Under the pieces are notes generated by a model. The model was not told where the DNA came from. It ran no database searches and worked only from the letters and a program-made list of their open reading frames with translations. A DNA stretch of 64,000 nt from Nitrospira sp. (lineage in GTDB: Bacteria; Nitrospirota; Nitrospiria; Nitrospirales; Nitrospiraceae): assembly GCA_024998595.1 (NCBI GenBank), contig JACOEK010000001.1, positions 558,001 to 622,000 of the forward strand, in the 5' to 3' direction. Shown here in pieces: positions 37,658 to 46,942 of this stretch. Position numbers and translations under genes: made by a program. How positions within the stretch are numbered: position 1 is the stretch's first letter; every line of letters begins with the position of its first letter.

Positions 37658-38685
37658 TTCCGGGGTGATCCTTCCTTTTCAGATTTTTTTGGTTCAACGA
37701 ACCCGTAGTCTGCCAGCGTGCGTTTGGCGCGGTCGCCCGATGACGCAGTGGGAGATTCCAGACCGTTGACCTCGGCGGCATTCGAGTCCTGATACGGGAC
37801 AAGAATCAGGTGGTTCACCCGGTCAATTCCGAGATCCGAGGGACCCGGGAGATATTCCGCGATCACCTGAAACTTATTGTTCGGCAGCATCCGCCAGATT
37901 TTTCCCTTCGTCGCGTCGGCGACATACATGCTGCCCCAACGGTCGAAATCTACGCCGCTGAGGTTTTGAAACCGTCCGGTAAAAAATCCATTGGAGGCCA
38001 GCTCGGTAAGGGCGCCTTCAGGAGTGATGTCGAAAATCTTGCCCGAGTCATAACTGACCACGGCCAAGTGTCCGGTCTTGGGATTCACGGCGACTCCTGA
38101 GGGCCCCGCCAAATGGGCTCCGGAGAGGAGCAGCGTGAGGGTCGGCGGCGGGGTAAGATCGACCCGGTAAATCGCATTGCCGCCCTGGTCTGCAAGATAC
38201 AGATGGCCCTGCCCATCGGCAGCCACGTCCACGAGTGACTGGGTTGCCTTGCCGTCGGCGGGACGGGGCAACACTATCATCGCGAGGGGTTTTCCCGTCT
38301 CCTTGTCGAAGGCGCGCAGGGTATCGACATCTGTGACATACAAGACCTGATCGACGATAGCCATGCCTTTGGGGGCATGGAGAGTGACTTCCCCGCGGCC
38401 GCCTTCGATAAACTTGAAGGCGGTAATGCGTCCGTCGTCGCTCAGCTTGGTAATGAATCCATTGTTATCCCGGGCGTTGTTGTCCCCATTGATGTTCGAA
38501 ATGAAATAGGACCTCGACGGCGGGTCGGCCAGAAAGCTGTGTGGGGATTCCAATCCGCTCACTTGCAGGGCCCAGGCCCATGAAGAGGCGAACAATATCG
38601 CCATGGCGGCCGCGAGAGCCAGTCCAGGAGTGTAACGGCGCCTCGGCCGCTGAGGGAAAATGGAAAAGATGGTCATGGAAATCAT
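37654..38685 (-). CDS. Exported NHL/SMP-30-like beta-propeller protein
   Basis: About 343 residues; ATG at 38685 or 38676. Signal peptide (PGLALAAAMAILFASSWAWA). Mature part has repeated propeller blades of the type GLESPHSFLAD, APKGMAIVDQVLYVTDVD, QGHLYLADQGGNAIYRVD, PSGVAVNPKTGHLAVVS and GVDFDRWGSMYVADATKGKIWRM. NHL-like propellers bind proteins or sugars, or act as lactonases; no catalytic residues can be assigned. Divergent from folD. Confidence 0.8.
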   Translation of the reverse strand: MISMTIFSIFPQRPRRRYTPGLALAAAMAILFASSWAWALQVSGLESPHSFLADPPSRSYFISNINGDNNARDNNGFITKLSDDGRITAFKFIEGGRGEVTLHAPKGMAIVDQVLYVTDVDTLRAFDKETGKPLAMIVLPRPADGKATQSLVDVAADGQGHLYLADQGGNAIYRVDLTPPPTLTLLLSGAHLAGPSGVAVNPKTGHLAVVSYDSGKIFDITPEGALTELASNGFFTGRFQNLSGVDFDRWGSMYVADATKGKIWRMLPNNKFQVIAEYLPGPSDLGIDRVNHLILVPYQDSNAAEVNGLESPTASSGDRAKRTLADYGFVEPKKSEKEGSPRK

Positions 38686-38872
38686 CAACGAAGGTGTCGG
38701 ACAGAAGATTCTGTCGCTGCATCGTAGCCAAGGGTCTCGAAGGCTGTCAAGGAAGCGGCTGAATCACACGTGCAATGCGGCGAGAAAGCCGGATCCACCA
38801 GCGGCCGGATGATCTTGCAAGGACCCTATTATGTCGAGGCCTTCCATCAGGAATTTCTCACCCTCCCCAGCG

Positions 38873-38902
38873 TTGACTTGTTGAAAAATTGCCTGCTATG
38901 GT
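38873..38902 (+). promoter_or_regulatory. Sigma70-type promoter of folD
   Basis: TTGACT (38873-38878) and TATGGT (38897-38902) with an 18-base spacer, about 40 bases before the GTG start of folD. Confidence 0.5.
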
Positions 38903-38942
38903 GCCCTCACTTTTCGCTTCTATTCAGGCCAGGGAGGATATT

Positions 38943-39803
38943 GTGGCGGCACGAATTATCGATGGGAAAGCATTGGCGCAACAGGTGCGTGACCGGCTGG
39001 CGATTGAATCGGCGGCGGTCCTGGCAAAGACCGGGGTAAAGCCGGGTCTCGCCACGATTCTCGTGGGGGATGATCCCGCGTCGCACCAGTATGTGAAGAG
39101 CAAACAGAAAGCCTGCGATGCGGCGGGTATCTATATCGACGATTATAAATTGCCTGCCACGACCACGCAGGCGGACTTGTTGGCGTTAATTGCAAAGAAG
39201 AACGCGGATCCAAAAGTGCACGGGATTCTCGTGCAGTTGCCGCTTCCCAAGCACATCGAGAGTCGCGTCGTGCTGGAGGCCGTGTCTCCGGATAAGGACG
39301 CCGATGGGTTCCATCCGTATAACTTTGGCCGGCTGGTCGAGGGCAATCCGGTGTTCGAGGCTTGTACCCCAAAGGGCGTCATCAAGATGATCGAGTCGAC
39401 CGGCGTCGGCATCGAGGGCAAGCGTGCGGTGGTACTGGGACGCAGCAATATCGTGGGAAAACCGTTGGCGCTCATGCTGTTGCAGCGGAACGCCACGGTG
39501 ACGATTTGCCATTCCAAGACCAAAGACTTGGCGGCGGTCTGTCGCGAGGCGGAGTTGTTGCTGGTGGCCATCGGAAAGGCCAAATTTGTGACTGCCGACA
39601 TGGTGCGGGAGGGAGCGGTTGTCATCGACGTAGGCACGAATCGGTGGACGGACGGCAAGTTGTGCGGCGATGTGGACTATGAGCCGGTGAGCCAGAAGGC
39701 GGGCTGGATCAGCCCGGTTCCCGGTGGCGTCGGGCCGATGACGATTGCAATGTTGCTCGACAATACCGTTGAATCTGCTAAGAGAATGGCAGGGATGAAA
39801 TAG
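38943..39803 (+). CDS. folD: Methylenetetrahydrofolate dehydrogenase/cyclohydrolase
   Basis: 286 residues from GTG 38943, preceded by AGGGAGG. Bifunctional enzyme joining formyl- and methylene-tetrahydrofolate. Catalytic Lys in YVKSKQKAC, the family motif LVQLPLPKHI and the NADP loop GRSNIVGKP. The longer frame (38889) adds non-homologous residues. In one-carbon metabolism it feeds metF two genes on. Confidence 0.96.
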   Translation: MAARIIDGKALAQQVRDRLAIESAAVLAKTGVKPGLATILVGDDPASHQYVKSKQKACDAAGIYIDDYKLPATTTQADLLALIAKKNADPKVHGILVQLPLPKHIESRVVLEAVSPDKDADGFHPYNFGRLVEGNPVFEACTPKGVIKMIESTGVGIEGKRAVVLGRSNIVGKPLALMLLQRNATVTICHSKTKDLAAVCREAELLLVAIGKAKFVTADMVREGAVVIDVGTNRWTDGKLCGDVDYEPVSQKAGWISPVPGGVGPMTIAMLLDNTVESAKRMAGMK

Positions 39804-39819
39804 TCGCGGTCAGGTCACT

Positions 39820-39885
39820 GACTCCTTGTGCTCGCGCGACGCGCGGCCTGGGAAGGCCCTCGTCGGACGCGCGCAATGAGGAGTC
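39820..39885. other. Long imperfect hairpin between folD and metF
   Basis: GACTCCT (39820-39826) pairs with AGGAGTC (39879-39885); inside lie GC-rich complementary runs around GCGCGAC / CGCGCGC and a tip GGCCT-GGGA-AGGCC (39845-39858). There is no T-run. It could end folD transcription or act as a leader element of metF. I compared it with SAM- and SAH-riboswitch layouts and saw no match. Confidence 0.4.
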
Positions 39886-39948
39886 AATGCCCCGTCCGCT
39901 CTGGCAAGGGGTGGAGCTAAACAGGATCGAGATGGATAGGAGACTCGT

Positions 39949-40839
39949 ATGAGCCGGGAGCCGCGGCGACTCAAGGACGTGCTGGCGCAGGGGCAGTTTG
40001 CCGTGACGGTGGAATATAACCCGCCAAAGGGCACGAATCTGACTCATGTGCTGGAAAGTGCGAAGACGCTGGTCGGGCGTGTGCACGGGGTTAACGTCAC
40101 CGACAATACGGCCGCGATTGTGCGAGCTGGGTCGTTGCCCGTCTGTCGCTTGTTGTATGAGCTGGGGCATGACCCGGTGATGCAGCTGACTTGCCGGGAT
40201 CGCAATCGCATTGCGATGCAGTCTGATCTCATGGGCGCACACATGCTCGGCATCCGCAACATTCTCTGTCTGACCGGGGATTATCCCACCGTCGGGGACC
40301 ATAAGGACGCCAAGCCCGTGTACGACCTGGATTCCGTGCAGGTCATGCAACTAGTGGGCGGGCTGAATAACGGCAAGGACTATGCGGGCAACAAGCTCGA
40401 TGGTTCGACGGACTTCACGATCGGCGGCGCCGTGACCCCTGAAGCGGATCCGCTCGGGCCGATGCTGGTCAAGTTCGAGGTCAAGGTTCGAGCCGGAGCG
40501 GAGTTCTTTCAGACCCAGGCAATCTATCAACCGGAGCAGTTCAAAAAGTTCATGGCTGCGGTGCGTCCATTGAAAGTGAAGGTGCTTGCCGGGATTCTGC
40601 TGTTGCGCAACGCCAAGATGGCGGAATTCATGAACGCCAATATTCCCGGCGTCTGTGTGCCGCAAGAGATGATCGACGAGATGCGCGCGGCCGGGGACAA
40701 ACGCGCCCTTGATGCGGGGGTGGAGATTGCCGTGCGGACCATCAAGGCGGTGCGCCCCTACTGTGACGGCGTCCATATTATGGCCATCAAATCAACGGAA
40801 CGGTTGCCGGAAATTCTGACGAAAGCCGAGCTCGGGTGA
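39949..40839 (+). CDS. metF: 5,10-methylenetetrahydrofolate reductase
   Basis: 296 residues, a FAD-dependent TIM barrel that forms 5-methyl-tetrahydrofolate for methionine synthesis. N-terminal VEYNPPKGTN motif, then NVTDNTAAIVRAG, NILCLTGDYP and FFQTQAIYQPEQF. It lacks the Cys-rich C-terminal domain found in some anaerobic homologues; a stand-alone version of that domain is encoded at 53.4 kb. The stop overlaps the panB start (TGATG). Confidence 0.95.
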   Translation: MSREPRRLKDVLAQGQFAVTVEYNPPKGTNLTHVLESAKTLVGRVHGVNVTDNTAAIVRAGSLPVCRLLYELGHDPVMQLTCRDRNRIAMQSDLMGAHMLGIRNILCLTGDYPTVGDHKDAKPVYDLDSVQVMQLVGGLNNGKDYAGNKLDGSTDFTIGGAVTPEADPLGPMLVKFEVKVRAGAEFFQTQAIYQPEQFKKFMAAVRPLKVKVLAGILLLRNAKMAEFMNANIPGVCVPQEMIDEMRAAGDKRALDAGVEIAVRTIKAVRPYCDGVHIMAIKSTERLPEILTKAELG

Positions 40840-41627
40840 TGACAGTCCCCGACTTGCTGAAGTCCAAGCGCGACAGACGCAAGATCGTGGTGGTCACGGC
40901 CTATGATGCGCTGTTCGCGCGCATTGTCGAGCAAGCCGGCATCGATGTGATCCTGGTGGGCGATTCGCTGGGCGTGGTTGTGCAGGGCAAGCCCAATACC
41001 CTCTCGGTCACCATGGAACAGATGCTGTACCACACCGGGCTCGTAGCCGGAGCGGTCCAGCGATCGTTGGTGGTCGGTGACATGCCGTTTATGTCATATC
41101 AGGCCAGCCAGGAGGAGGCGTTGCGAAACGCCGGCCGGTTCCTTCAAGCCGGAGCCCATGCCGTGAAACTGGAAGGCGGCGCGGCTGTGGCAGATCGCGT
41201 GGCGGCGATGGCCAAGATCGGCATCCCGGTGATCGGTCACCTCGGCATGACGCCACAATCCGTCCAGCAATATGGCGGGTACAAAGTGCAGGGAAAGGGC
41301 AAGGATCGGGCGCAACCGCTGATCGACGATGCCCTTGCCTTAGAAGCTGCCGGTGCTGTCGCCATTGTACTGGAGGCGATTCCCGCGGGATTGGCGAAGA
41401 CGGTCAGCGAGGCGCTTACGATTCCGACCATCGGTGTTGGGGCTGGTCCGCATTGCGACGGGCAGGTGCTCGTCCTCTATGATCTTCTTGGTTTGTTTGA
41501 TGAGTTCGTGCCGAAGTTCGTGAAGCCGTATGGCCATCTCAAGGCCGATGCGCTCCAGGCCCTGCGCCGATACAAGGATGAGGTTGAGCAGGGCACCTTC
41601 CCGTCCGATTCTGAAAGCTATCACTGA
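40839..41627 (+). CDS. panB: 3-methyl-2-oxobutanoate hydroxymethyltransferase
   Basis: 262 residues. Uses methylene-tetrahydrofolate to make ketopantoate for CoA synthesis. Motifs: VVVTAYDALFARI, VLVGDSLGVVVQG (metal site), VVGDMPFMSYQ, AVKLEGG and GIPVIGHLGMTPQSV. The ATG at 40839 overlaps the metF TGA, and GTG 40836 is the only longer option. Sharing an operon with metF fits the common folate cofactor. Confidence 0.96.
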   Translation: MTVPDLLKSKRDRRKIVVVTAYDALFARIVEQAGIDVILVGDSLGVVVQGKPNTLSVTMEQMLYHTGLVAGAVQRSLVVGDMPFMSYQASQEEALRNAGRFLQAGAHAVKLEGGAAVADRVAAMAKIGIPVIGHLGMTPQSVQQYGGYKVQGKGKDRAQPLIDDALALEAAGAVAIVLEAIPAGLAKTVSEALTIPTIGVGAGPHCDGQVLVLYDLLGLFDEFVPKFVKPYGHLKADALQALRRYKDEVEQGTFPSDSESYH

Positions 41628-41649
41628 GTAGGCTCGCCATCTCTCGCAT

Positions 41650-42183
41650 TCAACGCGCTTGGTTCTCCTCTCGATCTGTCGATAATACGAACCGAATGGG
41701 CGTGTCTATCTTCCTTTGATCCAGCCAACTCGCACACTGTTTGGCGACGGCGGCAATATTCAGTCCCATATAACGATCGGGGACGAGTATTAGGCGAGCA
41801 TGGGCTCGTGCAATGAGGTTCTGCGTCGCCTGCTGGTTGCCAAGCTCAAATTTGAGATTGGCAGCGGCGCAGTGAATGAGTGCTTGGAAGAAGTTGCCTT
41901 CCAGGGTGGTTCGTCCGTAGGCATGCCAGAATCCCTCAAAGACTTCGTGCGCTTCCCACCAATAGGTCCAATTGTAGAGATCGATGCCGTAGAGATAATC
42001 CTCGGAGGTCATCCATTGGTTCGGCTCGAAGGGGCGAGGGTACGGTTCTGGTTGTTTGAACGAATGGCCCTGTGGATGACGACGTGGATGTGGGGTTCGC
42101 CCGGGAAGAAAGCGGTAGGTGGGAAATGTCCTGTTCGTGTACCGTGGCCAATCGACCATGGCCGGCCGGTCACCCTCCGCCAC
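41650..42183 (-). CDS. DUF309 domain protein
   Basis: 177 residues from GTG 42183 (ATG 42159 is the alternative). The DUF309 core is IDLYNWTYWWEAHEVFEGFWHAYG and FFQALIHCAAA, a short helical fold with conserved Trp-Glu-His (WWEAHE) that suggests a metal or ligand site. N-terminal 50 residues are Pro/Arg-rich. Function unknown. Overlaps the end of apaH by 14 bases. Confidence 0.82.
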   Translation of the reverse strand: MAEGDRPAMVDWPRYTNRTFPTYRFLPGRTPHPRRHPQGHSFKQPEPYPRPFEPNQWMTSEDYLYGIDLYNWTYWWEAHEVFEGFWHAYGRTTLEGNFFQALIHCAAANLKFELGNQQATQNLIARAHARLILVPDRYMGLNIAAVAKQCASWLDQRKIDTPIRFVLSTDREENQAR

Positions 42184-42988
42184 GGGTCTCCTCGCACCGT
42201 ACCTGAAACACCTTCCGATCTTCCAGGCGCAACGCCGTCAGCTGTCTTCCGTACACGCAGCCGCTATCCAGTGCCAACATGTTGGCCGTGAGTTTCAATC
42301 CCATGGCGGCCCAGTGTCCGAAGACGATCGTGGCCGTTGCATTGCGTCGCCCCGGCACGTCGAACCAGGGCTGAAACCCGTCCGGTGTTCGATCGGGAGG
42401 TCCCGAGAAGGAAGATTCCATGAGGCCTTCGCGTGAGCAGGCTCTCAATCGGGTCAGCACCTTGATGATAGTGGCCTGGCGAACCGGGCCTGCCAGGTCC
42501 GGGCGCCATTGCAACGGACCGCTGGGGTGAAGCGCGCGCAACGTCTCCGTGAACTCATCTCCCCGCATCGCCGTCTGGGCTTCCCCGGCCAGGGCCTCGG
42601 CCTGTTCCACAGTCCAGCCAGGCAGAAGTCCCGCATGGACCAATAAGAAATCCCCCTCCCGATACACCAACGGTTGCTGACGCAGCCAACCCATCAGGTC
42701 ATCGCGATCCGGGGATTCTAAGACTTGGGTCAAGGTATCGCTGGGACGAAGTGACGCCAGCCCGGCAGCCACGGCGAGGAGGAAGACATCGTGATTGCCG
42801 AGAACCGTAACGGCGGCGGAGCCGAGGCCACGAATGTAGCGCAGCACGTGGAGAGAGTCGGGGCCACGGTTGACGAGATCGCCGACAAACCAGAGGCGGT
42901 CGTGCTTCGGGTTGAATTGAATGGTCTTCGTGAGCTGCGTCAGGGATCTGAAGCAGCCTTGCACGTCGCCGATTGCGTAGGTCGCCAT
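42170..42988 (-). CDS. apaH: Symmetrical bis(5'-nucleosyl)-tetraphosphatase (ApaH)
   Basis: 272 residues from ATG 42988. Cleaves Ap4A to two ADP, and removes Np4 RNA caps. Metallophosphoesterase motifs: AIGDVQGC, FVGDLVNRGPDS and LGNHD. A downstream VHAGL motif completes the metal site. The frame is open upstream to 43027 but the family start is MATYAIGDVQG. It is followed by DUF309. Confidence 0.93.
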   Translation of the reverse strand: MATYAIGDVQGCFRSLTQLTKTIQFNPKHDRLWFVGDLVNRGPDSLHVLRYIRGLGSAAVTVLGNHDVFLLAVAAGLASLRPSDTLTQVLESPDRDDLMGWLRQQPLVYREGDFLLVHAGLLPGWTVEQAEALAGEAQTAMRGDEFTETLRALHPSGPLQWRPDLAGPVRQATIIKVLTRLRACSREGLMESSFSGPPDRTPDGFQPWFDVPGRRNATATIVFGHWAAMGLKLTANMLALDSGCVYGRQLTALRLEDRKVFQVRCEETRGGG

Positions 42989-43054
42989 GGATGGGCCAAG
43001 ACTAGCGTGGACGAGGCCGGTTCGCAAGTCAGGAACGGATCTGCAAACGACGAG

Positions 43055-45055
43055 TCATGAGGTCGTACGCTGCAGGAGCTCGCTGGTGATTGTCGCGCAG
43101 GCCGCTTGGTGGGCGTCTGTGAGCTGTGCCAGCAGGCTGGCGGCACCGTCGAGGCGTGCGAGGCGTCCCAGGTTTTCCAGTTCCTTGCAATGGGCCGACG
43201 TGGCCAAGGCCCCAAGCTGTGCACTGCTGGATTTTAACCGATGCGCCGCCTTGGCAAGCGCAACCGGGTCTTGGGTGTGGACGGCAGTGCGAATCTCCTC
43301 GACCAAGATTCGAGAATCGTTGAGATAGGCCGTCAGGACCTTGGCGAGGATATCGGGGCGTCCGGGCCGTTGCAGTGCCAGGATTGCTTCCCATGCGGAT
43401 TTGTCGATCTCTGCGGCGGAGGGAGGCGCTGGTTGATCGGACGGCGAATCACCCGGCCTGGCGGACTGGGCTGATTCGACCTCCGACGTGGTCTCCGTCC
43501 TCCGTAACGGCAGCCATTGCGTCAGCATCTCACTGAGGTGCGCCATGGTAAAGGGCTTTGCCAGGTAATCATCCATACCTGCGGCCAGGCACCGGGCCCG
43601 ATCACCCTCCATTGCATTGGCGGTGAGGGCGATGATGGGCAGGTGGCGGCCTCCTGCCTCTCGTTCCTGCTGCCGAATCGCGGCGGTGGCGGTAAAGCCG
43701 TCCATCTCCGGCATCTGACAATCCATGAGAACCAGGTCGTACTGGTCCCGCGCAACCGCTTCGAGCGCGAGCCGGCCGTTTTCGACGGCCTGCACGAAGT
43801 GTCCGAGCATGTCCAGCATACCCAGCGCCACCTCCCGATTGACGGGCGTGTCTTCGACAAGGAGAAGGCGGGCCGCTTGAAAGGGTTTCGGGCCAGGGGT
43901 TGAAGGGATGGGCGGCGGAAGTTGAACGGGCGCACGATGTCGGGTTTGGAGCAGGCCGAGCAGGGCTTGGCGAAGCAGGGTGTTCCTGACTGGTTTGGTC
44001 ACCCATGCGTCCAGATCGGGCGCGCCGGACGCACTGGCGTCATAGCCCACCGACGTAAGCATCAGGAGCCGCAAGTCGGCGAGGCGCGGATCATTTCGAA
44101 TGGCCTTGGCCAACTCCAATCCGTCCATGTCCGGCATATGCAGATCCAGAATGGCCAGGTCGAACGGCTGTGGCGAGTTGGAGTTCGATCCGAGGAACAC
44201 CAATGCTTCTTGCGCCGAAGCGGCCAAGGTTGGAAGCGCGCCCCAGGTGCGGAGATGTTCATACAGGATTTCGCGATTGGCCGGTGTGTCATCGACGACC
44301 AGAATTCGCTTTTTGAGAAGCGCTTGGTCAGGCGCCTGTTCCTGTCCTGGAGCCGCTGCGGGTTGTCGTTCCAAGACTGCTGTGAACCAGAATGTGGAAC
44401 CCTCTCCCACTTGGCTCTCCACGCCGATCTGACCCTGCATGAGCGCGACAAGTTCTTTGACGATCGTGAGGCCGAGCCCCGTCCCTCCGAAGCGTCTGGT
44501 GGTCGTGCCGTCGGCTTGAGAAAAGGCTTCGAAGATGCGTTGATGGGCCTCGGCCGGAATGCCGACGCCGGAATCTTTCACCTCGAATCGAAGGGTGACG
44601 GTCGTGTTCGTCTCAGTCACCGCATAGACTCGCACGTTGATCTCCCCTTTCGCCGTGAACTTCAAGGCGTTACTGATCAGATTGAGCAAGGCCTGGCGAA
44701 GGCGAATAGGATCGCCGCGGAGGGCGTGTGTGAAGTGGCCCAGCAGCTGACAGGTCAGCTCGATCTGTTTCCGCTGGGCGGGACCTGCAAAGAGCTCCAC
44801 GGCGCTTTCGACGGTTTCCTGCACATCGAAATCCAATTGTTCCAGCTGGAGTTTACCCGCTTCGATTTTGGAGAAGTCGAGAATGTCGTTGATGATCGCC
44901 AGAAGCGCTTCGCCGGATTGTTGAATGGTCCGGGTCAGATGACGCTGCCGCGTATCGAGGGTGGTCGCCAGTAAGAGCTCGGTCATGCCCAGCACGCCGT
45001 TCATGGGCGTCCGGATTTCATGGCTCATGTTTGCGAGAAATTGCGACTTGGCCCG
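43055..45055 (-). repeat. Paralogous kinase module, copy A (partner 49193-51181)
   Basis: Codons 300-966 of this kinase and codons 314-976 of the kinase at 49193-52123 share the same domain order (HisKA-HATPase-REC-REC-HPt) and long identical blocks, such as [25 protein letters not shown] and [20 protein letters not shown]. The sensor ends differ completely. This fits duplication of a signalling module followed by sensor exchange. Confidence 0.7.
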
Positions 45056-45955
45056 GCTGGCTGCCTGAGCTTCTTCAGCGAGCCGCTGGGCTTCTTGCGA
45101 GGCGAGTTCCAGTTGCCTGGTCCGCTGCGCCACCTTGTCTTCCAGACCATGTTGATAGTCCTGAACTTGAGCCTGTGAGATGCGCAAACGGCTGGTCATG
45201 CGGTTGAATGCATCAGCCAGACGGTCCACCTCGTCATGGGTGCCTGCGGCGACATCGACATCGAGTCGTCCTTCCGCGATGTGTCCCGCCGCTTCGACCA
45301 AGGCCAGAATAGGTTTGGTGATGCTCCGCGTCAGGATCAACGACATGGACAGTCCGACCACCAGAACGACTCCGATGACGAACCCGGTGATCAGCACAAA
45401 TTGCTGGAGGTTTTTTTGCAACCGTTCCTGACTCAGGCCGAGCTGAATGTAGCCGATGACCGCCGCCGGTGCCGACGACGCGTTGGACTCGAGAAACAGC
45501 GGATCGGCGGCCGATACCGGTCGACTGACGACGGGCACCAGAATATCGATATAGGACGGGTGTCCCGGCTGAATGACCACTTCCTCGAAGAGCAGGCCTC
45601 CGGCGGCTGGGAGGCGTGTTCTGAGCCCCGTGGGGATGGCGATCTTGGCGCCCCAGGTTTCTTCCAGCAGCGCCCGCCGATCTTTGCCGAGCACGGCAGC
45701 ATAGGCAATATCCGGCAACGCTTGAAGTCCACCGACCACCCTGCGCACGGCATCCTGGTTTTCCGTATAGACGGCGTATTCGCTGTTTTGCGCGATCATC
45801 GCGGCGGTGGTGAGGCCGGTGTTGACCAGATCCTGATAGCGAGTGGTGATTTCCCGGTGCACGACGAATGTCGCGATGCCGATTGCCGTCAACACGACCA
45901 GCCCGATACTCAGGAGATTGAGCTTGTCTCGTAGTCCGAATCTTTTCCTGGCCAT
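43055..45955 (-). CDS. HAMP hybrid histidine kinase with two receivers and HPt
   Basis: 966 residues from ATG 45955 (longer frames are not homologous). TM1 (about 13-32), a periplasmic sensor of about 150 residues with no named domain, TM2 (about 185-207), HAMP (208-260), coiled coil, HisKA with His312 in [14 protein letters not shown], HATPase_c ([15 protein letters not shown]), receiver 1 (Asp in [13 protein letters not shown]), receiver 2 (Asp in [11 protein letters not shown]) and HPt (His in [13 protein letters not shown]). It starts 17 bases after the binding-protein gene, so its likely stimulus is the bound periplasmic ligand. From the HisKA onward it is nearly a copy of the kinase at 49193. 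Confidence 0.93.
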   Translation of the reverse strand: MARKRFGLRDKLNLLSIGLVVLTAIGIATFVVHREITTRYQDLVNTGLTTAAMIAQNSEYAVYTENQDAVRRVVGGLQALPDIAYAAVLGKDRRALLEETWGAKIAIPTGLRTRLPAAGGLLFEEVVIQPGHPSYIDILVPVVSRPVSAADPLFLESNASSAPAAVIGYIQLGLSQERLQKNLQQFVLITGFVIGVVLVVGLSMSLILTRSITKPILALVEAAGHIAEGRLDVDVAAGTHDEVDRLADAFNRMTSRLRISQAQVQDYQHGLEDKVAQRTRQLELASQEAQRLAEEAQAASRAKSQFLANMSHEIRTPMNGVLGMTELLLATTLDTRQRHLTRTIQQSGEALLAIINDILDFSKIEAGKLQLEQLDFDVQETVESAVELFAGPAQRKQIELTCQLLGHFTHALRGDPIRLRQALLNLISNALKFTAKGEINVRVYAVTETNTTVTLRFEVKDSGVGIPAEAHQRIFEAFSQADGTTTRRFGGTGLGLTIVKELVALMQGQIGVESQVGEGSTFWFTAVLERQPAAAPGQEQAPDQALLKKRILVVDDTPANREILYEHLRTWGALPTLAASAQEALVFLGSNSNSPQPFDLAILDLHMPDMDGLELAKAIRNDPRLADLRLLMLTSVGYDASASGAPDLDAWVTKPVRNTLLRQALLGLLQTRHRAPVQLPPPIPSTPGPKPFQAARLLLVEDTPVNREVALGMLDMLGHFVQAVENGRLALEAVARDQYDLVLMDCQMPEMDGFTATAAIRQQEREAGGRHLPIIALTANAMEGDRARCLAAGMDDYLAKPFTMAHLSEMLTQWLPLRRTETTSEVESAQSARPGDSPSDQPAPPSAAEIDKSAWEAILALQRPGRPDILAKVLTAYLNDSRILVEEIRTAVHTQDPVALAKAAHRLKSSSAQLGALATSAHCKELENLGRLARLDGAASLLAQLTDAHQAACATITSELLQRTTS

Positions 45956-45972
45956 CTCTGTCCTCGCTGCAG

Positions 45973-46926
45973 TTATTGAAAAACCTGCGTGGCGCCGCGC
46001 ACGACGTCCTGGGGCAGTTCCAGGTTCATGGCGCCGGCTGTTTTCAGATTCACCGAGTAGGTCACCTTGCGCGGAAAGATAGGCGCAAGGGCGGCGGGAC
46101 TGGCCCCGCCGAGGACTTTCCCGGCAACCTCTCCGCATTGGGTTCCGATATCGAGGTAGTCGCGATCAAGGGCGTAGAGCGCGCCTGCCTTGACCCACGA
46201 TGTAGACAATCCCGCGAGCGGTATCTTGTTTCGCAGTGTACTCAGCAAGATCGGTTCAGCGGTTTGAGGCGTCATCACGACGGAATCAGAGATCCCCCAG
46301 AGCGCATCGACATTGCGCGAGAGGTTTTCCAACGCATCGGGAAGGGCGCGGGGTGTATCCACCGCCTGTGTCACAAGGGTCAGGCCGGTTTCCTTCGCGA
46401 CGCGCAAGGCGCTGCTCACCTTGGATTGGTTTTCCTTGGGATTAAAGAGCACGCCGACGGTAGTGGCGGTGGGGACAATACGGCGAAGCCACTGCATTTG
46501 GATGTCCACAGGAAACTCCAGCAAGACGGCGGTGCCGTTCGAGGCAGGCTTGATGTCATCCGCTGTGACAATCATGGTGGCTAAGAGAGGCAGTTGTCCC
46601 ACTTCGCGCACGGCAGCTTGCGTGGCGGCACTCCCCAAGGTCACGACTAAACGGGCGCCGTGTTTCTTGATGTCGGCGAGTACGTCCTGTGTCTTCGTGG
46701 GGTTGCCTTGAAGCGCATGGATTTCCACGGACAGATTGATCCCTTGTTTGGCCAGCGATTGTTGAAACCCTGCTAGCACGTCTTGATAGGGTTTTAAGTC
46801 TTGGCCGTTCAGCACCACGATCCGGCCGGAATCGGCGCATACCAAATCGGGGCTTGCGATGAGCCTCAGGATGGTCACGATGAGCGCGATCCCGATTGCC
46901 GGCATGAGGTGCGTGAGTCGACGCAT
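45973..46926 (-). CDS. Periplasmic substrate-binding protein (ABC SBP, PF04392 type)
   Basis: 317 residues. Signal peptide with cleavage near LVCADS. Two-lobed binding-protein fold seen from [14 protein letters not shown], the [11 protein letters not shown] hinge region, [11 protein letters not shown] and [15 protein letters not shown]. This family (DUF534/TrpX-like) usually feeds an ABC importer, but no permease or ATPase gene lies near. Sandwiched between a TonB receptor (16 bases upstream) and a histidine kinase (17 bases downstream), it probably presents its ligand to the kinase's periplasmic domain. The ligand is unknown. Confidence 0.85.
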   Translation of the reverse strand: MRRLTHLMPAIGIALIVTILRLIASPDLVCADSGRIVVLNGQDLKPYQDVLAGFQQSLAKQGINLSVEIHALQGNPTKTQDVLADIKKHGARLVVTLGSAATQAAVREVGQLPLLATMIVTADDIKPASNGTAVLLEFPVDIQMQWLRRIVPTATTVGVLFNPKENQSKVSSALRVAKETGLTLVTQAVDTPRALPDALENLSRNVDALWGISDSVVMTPQTAEPILLSTLRNKIPLAGLSTSWVKAGALYALDRDYLDIGTQCGEVAGKVLGGASPAALAPIFPRKVTYSVNLKTAGAMNLELPQDVVRGATQVFQ

Positions 46927-46942
46927 CGGCAGTGCGAGTCCC

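Noticed and set aside
39804-39948. SAM or SAH riboswitch before metF
   Set aside because: A hairpin exists but none of the conserved cores of these riboswitches could be found.
43922-44974. Plus-strand open frame of 350 codons
   Set aside because: Opposite the hybrid kinase; codon pattern fits the kinase strand.
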